From CAYJBP01 sp964368605 (GTDB lineage: Bacteria; Bacillota; Dehalobacteriia; UBA4068): 34,016 nucleotides of DNA. The stretch covers positions 1-34,016 of the forward strand of contig CAYJBP010000014.1 of assembly GCA_964368605.1 (NCBI GenBank), written 5' to 3'. The notes below the pieces were generated by a model. The model searched no databases, had not been told where the DNA came from, and worked only from the letters and a program-made list of their open reading frames with translations. This document shows, in pieces, positions 31,524 to 34,016 of this stretch (positions are counted from its first letter, which is position 1; each line of letters begins with the position of its first letter). The translations under genes and the position numbers were made by a program.

Positions 31524-33554
31524 ATGAAAAAATTATTAGTATTGAGTTTAAGCATCGGTATTGCCTTATTGGCGACCGCTTGCCAAGAACAAACGACTGA
31601 ACCTGTTGCTCCCGATGCCCCTGCCGAAACTGTAACCCCTGCAACCGACCCCATCCCCCAATTATCCCCTGCCCCCTCTACCGATTGGCAACCCAGGCAG
31701 GCCACTGTTGAGCAGGCCATTTTGGCCGAACAAGGCGGCGGTTATACGGCTAGCGAGCCTTTAGTTTTGGTTAATCCTTATGGCCAAGCGCCTTTAACCG
31801 CACTTTTAATTTTCGAAACGGAAATGGCAGCCGCTATCGATATCTTAATCCCCGGCACTAGCCCCGAAACCACATTTGCTCACAGTTTTGAGCAAATGCA
31901 AACCAGCCATCAAATCCCGGTTTATGGCCTTTATGGTGGGCAGGTTAATCAAATCGAATTAACCGTAAATTATGAGGATAATAGCCAAGAGCAATTCACC
32001 ATCCCCATCGAAACCGAGCCTTTACCTGCCGATTTACCACCACATCAAATTATTGAGGCCGATCCTGCTCAGGCAGGAGGTGCCGATGGCGAGCTGCTTT
32101 TTATTGCCGCAGCCACCGATACTTCCTATCGTTTTGCCATCGATAAAGCCGGCGATATTCGCTGGTATTCGGCCAATAATAAGTTTAGCGGCGGCATACT
32201 GCGCCGTGATAGCGAGGGCAAAATGCTGGCCTTATCCGAAACTATGTATGCGCCATCTTTTATGCGCTCGGGTTTGGTGCAAACCGATTGGTTTGGCCGC
32301 ATCTATAGTGAGTATTTGCAAGATTATACGCATCATGATGTAATAGAAATGCCCAATGGCAATTATTTAATGCCTGCTGTCGAGCCAAATTCCACATTTG
32401 TGATGGGTGGTTTGGTAATGGGTGCCGATTTAATAGTAGAGCTGGATCGTAATAGCGGCGAAATGGTTAATAGCTGGGATATCAATACCATTTGCGGTTA
32501 TACTGCCGAGGATTTGGCCGAAGGGCTTTATTTACATATTAATTCGGTAGCTTATGATGCCAGTGATGATAGCATTGTGCTTTCCTCGCCAACGATTATG
32601 GCAGTGATTAAGTTTAGCGTCGCAGATGGCGAAATTATCTGGGCAATTGGCGACCCGCGTCGTAATTATCCCGAGCCGATTGCTTCTAAAATTTTAGAGC
32701 CGATCGGTGATGATTTTGAATGGCAAGGCATGCAACATACGGCCACGGTTTTGGGCGATGGTAAGTTTATGCTTTTTGATAATGGCACAACCAGGATGGA
32801 TGCCGAAGGCAACCCGGTGGCGGATATCGACAATTATTCACGCTTAGTGATTTATGATATTGATGCCGAGAATATGACGATAGAGCAGGTATATCAATAT
32901 GGTAAAGAGCGTGGTAATGCCATGTATGCTACTTATGTGGGCGATGTAGATTATTTGGGCGAGAATCATTATTTGCTTAATGCCGGTGGCCGAGTGGTTG
33001 ACGAAAACGGCATTGCCCAAGGCTCGAACTTGGATGTATATATGGGTATTAAGCGTGGCGAAACCATAATTGTGGAGATTAAGGATGGCCAGGTAATTTT
33101 TGAAGTAGCGGTAGGCGGCGAAAGTGTGCCGATTAGCAATATGTACCGAGTAGAGTGGTTCAGTCTTTATGCTGATAATGAGCCTCAATATGATATTAGC
33201 ACTGCCGATAATCATCGTTATGGCGAGCTTTTGCCTTCGACGCCGATTGATTATCAGCTAGCAGAGGAAACCGAGCCGATTGAGGGCGAGATTATGTTTA
33301 ATCCGCTTGATTATGGTTTTCAGTTAAATATTCCGTTAAAGATTGAAGGTGCGGCCGCAGATGATACTTTATATGTAGAGTTAAAAGGGGCGGAGCAAAG
33401 CTATTATTATTCCACCTTTGGCTTAACAGGAGCGGAAGCGATGATTAGAGCAAGCGGCATAGAGCCGGACCAATATCAGTTGGGCTTGGTATTAATTAAG
33501 GCCGACGGCACAACCCAATATTATCAAAGCGAATACAGTTGGACAATAGAATAG
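31524..33554 (+). CDS. Arylsulfotransferase (ASST) family lipoprotein
   Basis: 676 residues. A lipoprotein signal peptide ends at LLATAC (Cys20), so it is anchored outside the membrane. A proline/threonine-rich linker (about 22-58) and an N-terminal beta domain (about 58-165) are followed by a beta-propeller core. Residues matching the active site of the E. coli aryl sulfotransferase can be placed: HHDVIEMPNG (H270/H271), YLHINSVAYD (H338), GDPRRNYP (R379/R380) and GMQHTATV (H405, expected to carry the sulfate). It would move sulfate between phenolic esters without PAPS. Only one cysteine besides the lipobox is present, so the disulfide of the E. coli enzyme is lacking and no Dsb genes adjoin. 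AAAGGG lies before the ATG. I see no strong promoter. Confidence 0.88.
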   Translation: MKKLLVLSLSIGIALLATACQEQTTEPVAPDAPAETVTPATDPIPQLSPAPSTDWQPRQATVEQAILAEQGGGYTASEPLVLVNPYGQAPLTALLIFETEMAAAIDILIPGTSPETTFAHSFEQMQTSHQIPVYGLYGGQVNQIELTVNYEDNSQEQFTIPIETEPLPADLPPHQIIEADPAQAGGADGELLFIAAATDTSYRFAIDKAGDIRWYSANNKFSGGILRRDSEGKMLALSETMYAPSFMRSGLVQTDWFGRIYSEYLQDYTHHDVIEMPNGNYLMPAVEPNSTFVMGGLVMGADLIVELDRNSGEMVNSWDINTICGYTAEDLAEGLYLHINSVAYDASDDSIVLSSPTIMAVIKFSVADGEIIWAIGDPRRNYPEPIASKILEPIGDDFEWQGMQHTATVLGDGKFMLFDNGTTRMDAEGNPVADIDNYSRLVIYDIDAENMTIEQVYQYGKERGNAMYATYVGDVDYLGENHYLLNAGGRVVDENGIAQGSNLDVYMGIKRGETIIVEIKDGQVIFEVAVGGESVPISNMYRVEWFSLYADNEPQYDISTADNHRYGELLPSTPIDYQLAEETEPIEGEIMFNPLDYGFQLNIPLKIEGAAADDTLYVELKGAEQSYYYSTFGLTGAEAMIRASGIEPDQYQLGLVLIKADGTTQYYQSEYSWTIE

Positions 33555-33578
33555 GTTTGCTTAAATATTTATACTCTA

Positions 33579-33610
33579 TTCTTTTTTGAAAAAGAAGCAA
33601 TAACTTTTAA
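33579..33610 (+). repeat. Third copy of the T-run/A-run hairpin repeat (partial)
   Basis: TTCTTTTT (33579-33586) pairs perfectly with AAAAAGAA (33589-33596), then CAATAACTTTTAA. Its right part resembles the copies at 22676 and 31431; the left end TTAAGACC is missing. Confidence 0.4.
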
Positions 33611-33615
33611 CTTGG

Positions 33616-33648
33616 GGGCTATCGCAATCATTTGCGGTAGCCCTTTTT
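33616..33648 (+). terminator. Terminator after the arylsulfotransferase gene
   Basis: GGGCTATCGCAA (33616-33627) pairs with TTGCGGTAGCCC (33632-33643) with one G-U and a 4-base loop, then five T. Confidence 0.88.
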
Positions 33649-33741
33649 GACTAGCAGGATATCAATATTTTACAGCGAATTTAATTATGATATGGATTTT
33701 TAGCTTAAATTTTGATTTGCTGATTTGAGGAGGTATAAATT

Positions 33742-34016
33742 ATGCGTTTGGTGATAGCCGATGAAATGCGAATGGCCGATAAAATAGCTATTGAGGAATA
33801 TGGTATACCCGGGTCTATTTTGATGGAAAATGCCGGTTTAGCTGTGGTTAAAGAAGCAAAAAACATTTTGGGTAACTTAGATGGCAAAAAAGTGGCCATC
33901 TTTTGCGGTGGCGGCAATAATGGCGGCGATGGCCTGGTTGCGGCACGCCACCTTTATAATTATGGCTGCGATGTGCGCCTTTACTTTTTAACCGATCCCG
34001 ATATTTTCCGCAGCGA
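33742..34016 (+). CDS. nnr: NAD(P)H-hydrate epimerase/dehydratase, N-terminal part
   Basis: The first 91 codons of a YjeF-type protein, cut by the window end. The N-terminal sequence ADEMRMADKIAIEEYGIPG and SILMENAG are typical. The phosphate-binding GGGNNGGDGLVAARHL loop marks the epimerase domain that repairs hydrated NAD(P)H. In most bacteria a C-terminal ADP-dependent dehydratase domain follows in the same protein; whether it does here cannot be seen. GAGGAGG lies before the ATG. Confidence 0.92.
   Translation, partial: MRLVIADEMRMADKIAIEEYGIPGSILMENAGLAVVKEAKNILGNLDGKKVAIFCGGGNNGGDGLVAARHLYNYGCDVRLYFLTDPDIFRS

Noticed and set aside
1..34016. CRISPR arrays, tRNA, rRNA, transposase or phage genes
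   Set aside because: None seen in reading both strands; repeats present are short and irregular, without CRISPR spacing.

Overview
The window is 34,016 bases from a Gram-positive-type bacterium, most likely an anaerobe of the phylum Bacillota (Clostridia or Negativicutes; I cannot decide the class from sequence alone). Supporting signs are the co-occurrence of RNase Y with YmdB, WhiA and RapZ, strong AGGAGG-type ribosome sites, TTG starts, sigma-A-type promoters, and a ThiI without rhodanese domain. Anaerobic-style enzymes also occur: an L-cysteine desulfidase-like protein, a radical-SAM protein and a molybdenum hydroxylase carrying a possible extra Fe-S cluster. A run of exactly 100 N (3826-3925) shows that this is a scaffolded draft assembly; it truncates one gene on each side.

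Left part (1-14.06 kb), almost all on the minus strand, is housekeeping. It holds purB-radA, a PHP phosphoesterase followed by a small coiled-coil protein, an M19 dipeptidase, ymdB and rny. Then comes a five-gene run read HAD hydrolase, rapZ, whiA, cysteine desulfidase-like, M24 aminopeptidase. The only plus-strand gene here is an odd 2-hydroxyacid-dehydrogenase-like gene at 2987, divergent from purB. Regulatory DNA is readable: a promoter for purB, a promoter plus a long structured leader with its own terminator before rny, and a promoter with an 8+8 palindrome in its spacer before the HAD-rapZ-whiA run.

Middle part (14.35-22.6 kb), plus strand: a membrane protein with a degenerate HD-GYP domain, a cysteine desulfurase overlapping thiI (tRNA 4-thiouridine), a 650-base non-coding stretch rich in hairpins, then uvrA and a radical-SAM protein of unknown function closed by a strong terminator.

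Right part (22.8-34.0 kb), plus strand, is the accessory-looking region. First comes a three-gene sensory operon: a solute-binding-like/7TM protein with a kinase-like tail, a histidine kinase and a LuxR-type response regulator. A near-consensus promoter then drives a tautomerase and a three-subunit molybdenum hydroxylase whose FAD subunit has a four-cysteine pattern like that of 4-hydroxybenzoyl-CoA reductase. An arylsulfotransferase lipoprotein follows, and the window ends inside an NAD(P)H-hydrate epimerase gene. Sensor, tautomerase, Mo-hydroxylase and sulfotransferase together suggest, as inference only, a locus for sensing and processing aromatic or phenolic compounds.

Most novel-looking items: the rny leader (riboswitch-like architecture), the structured thiI-uvrA intergenic element with a strand-specific 22-pair stem, the degenerate HD-GYP protein, the three-part sensor, and the Mo-hydroxylase locus.
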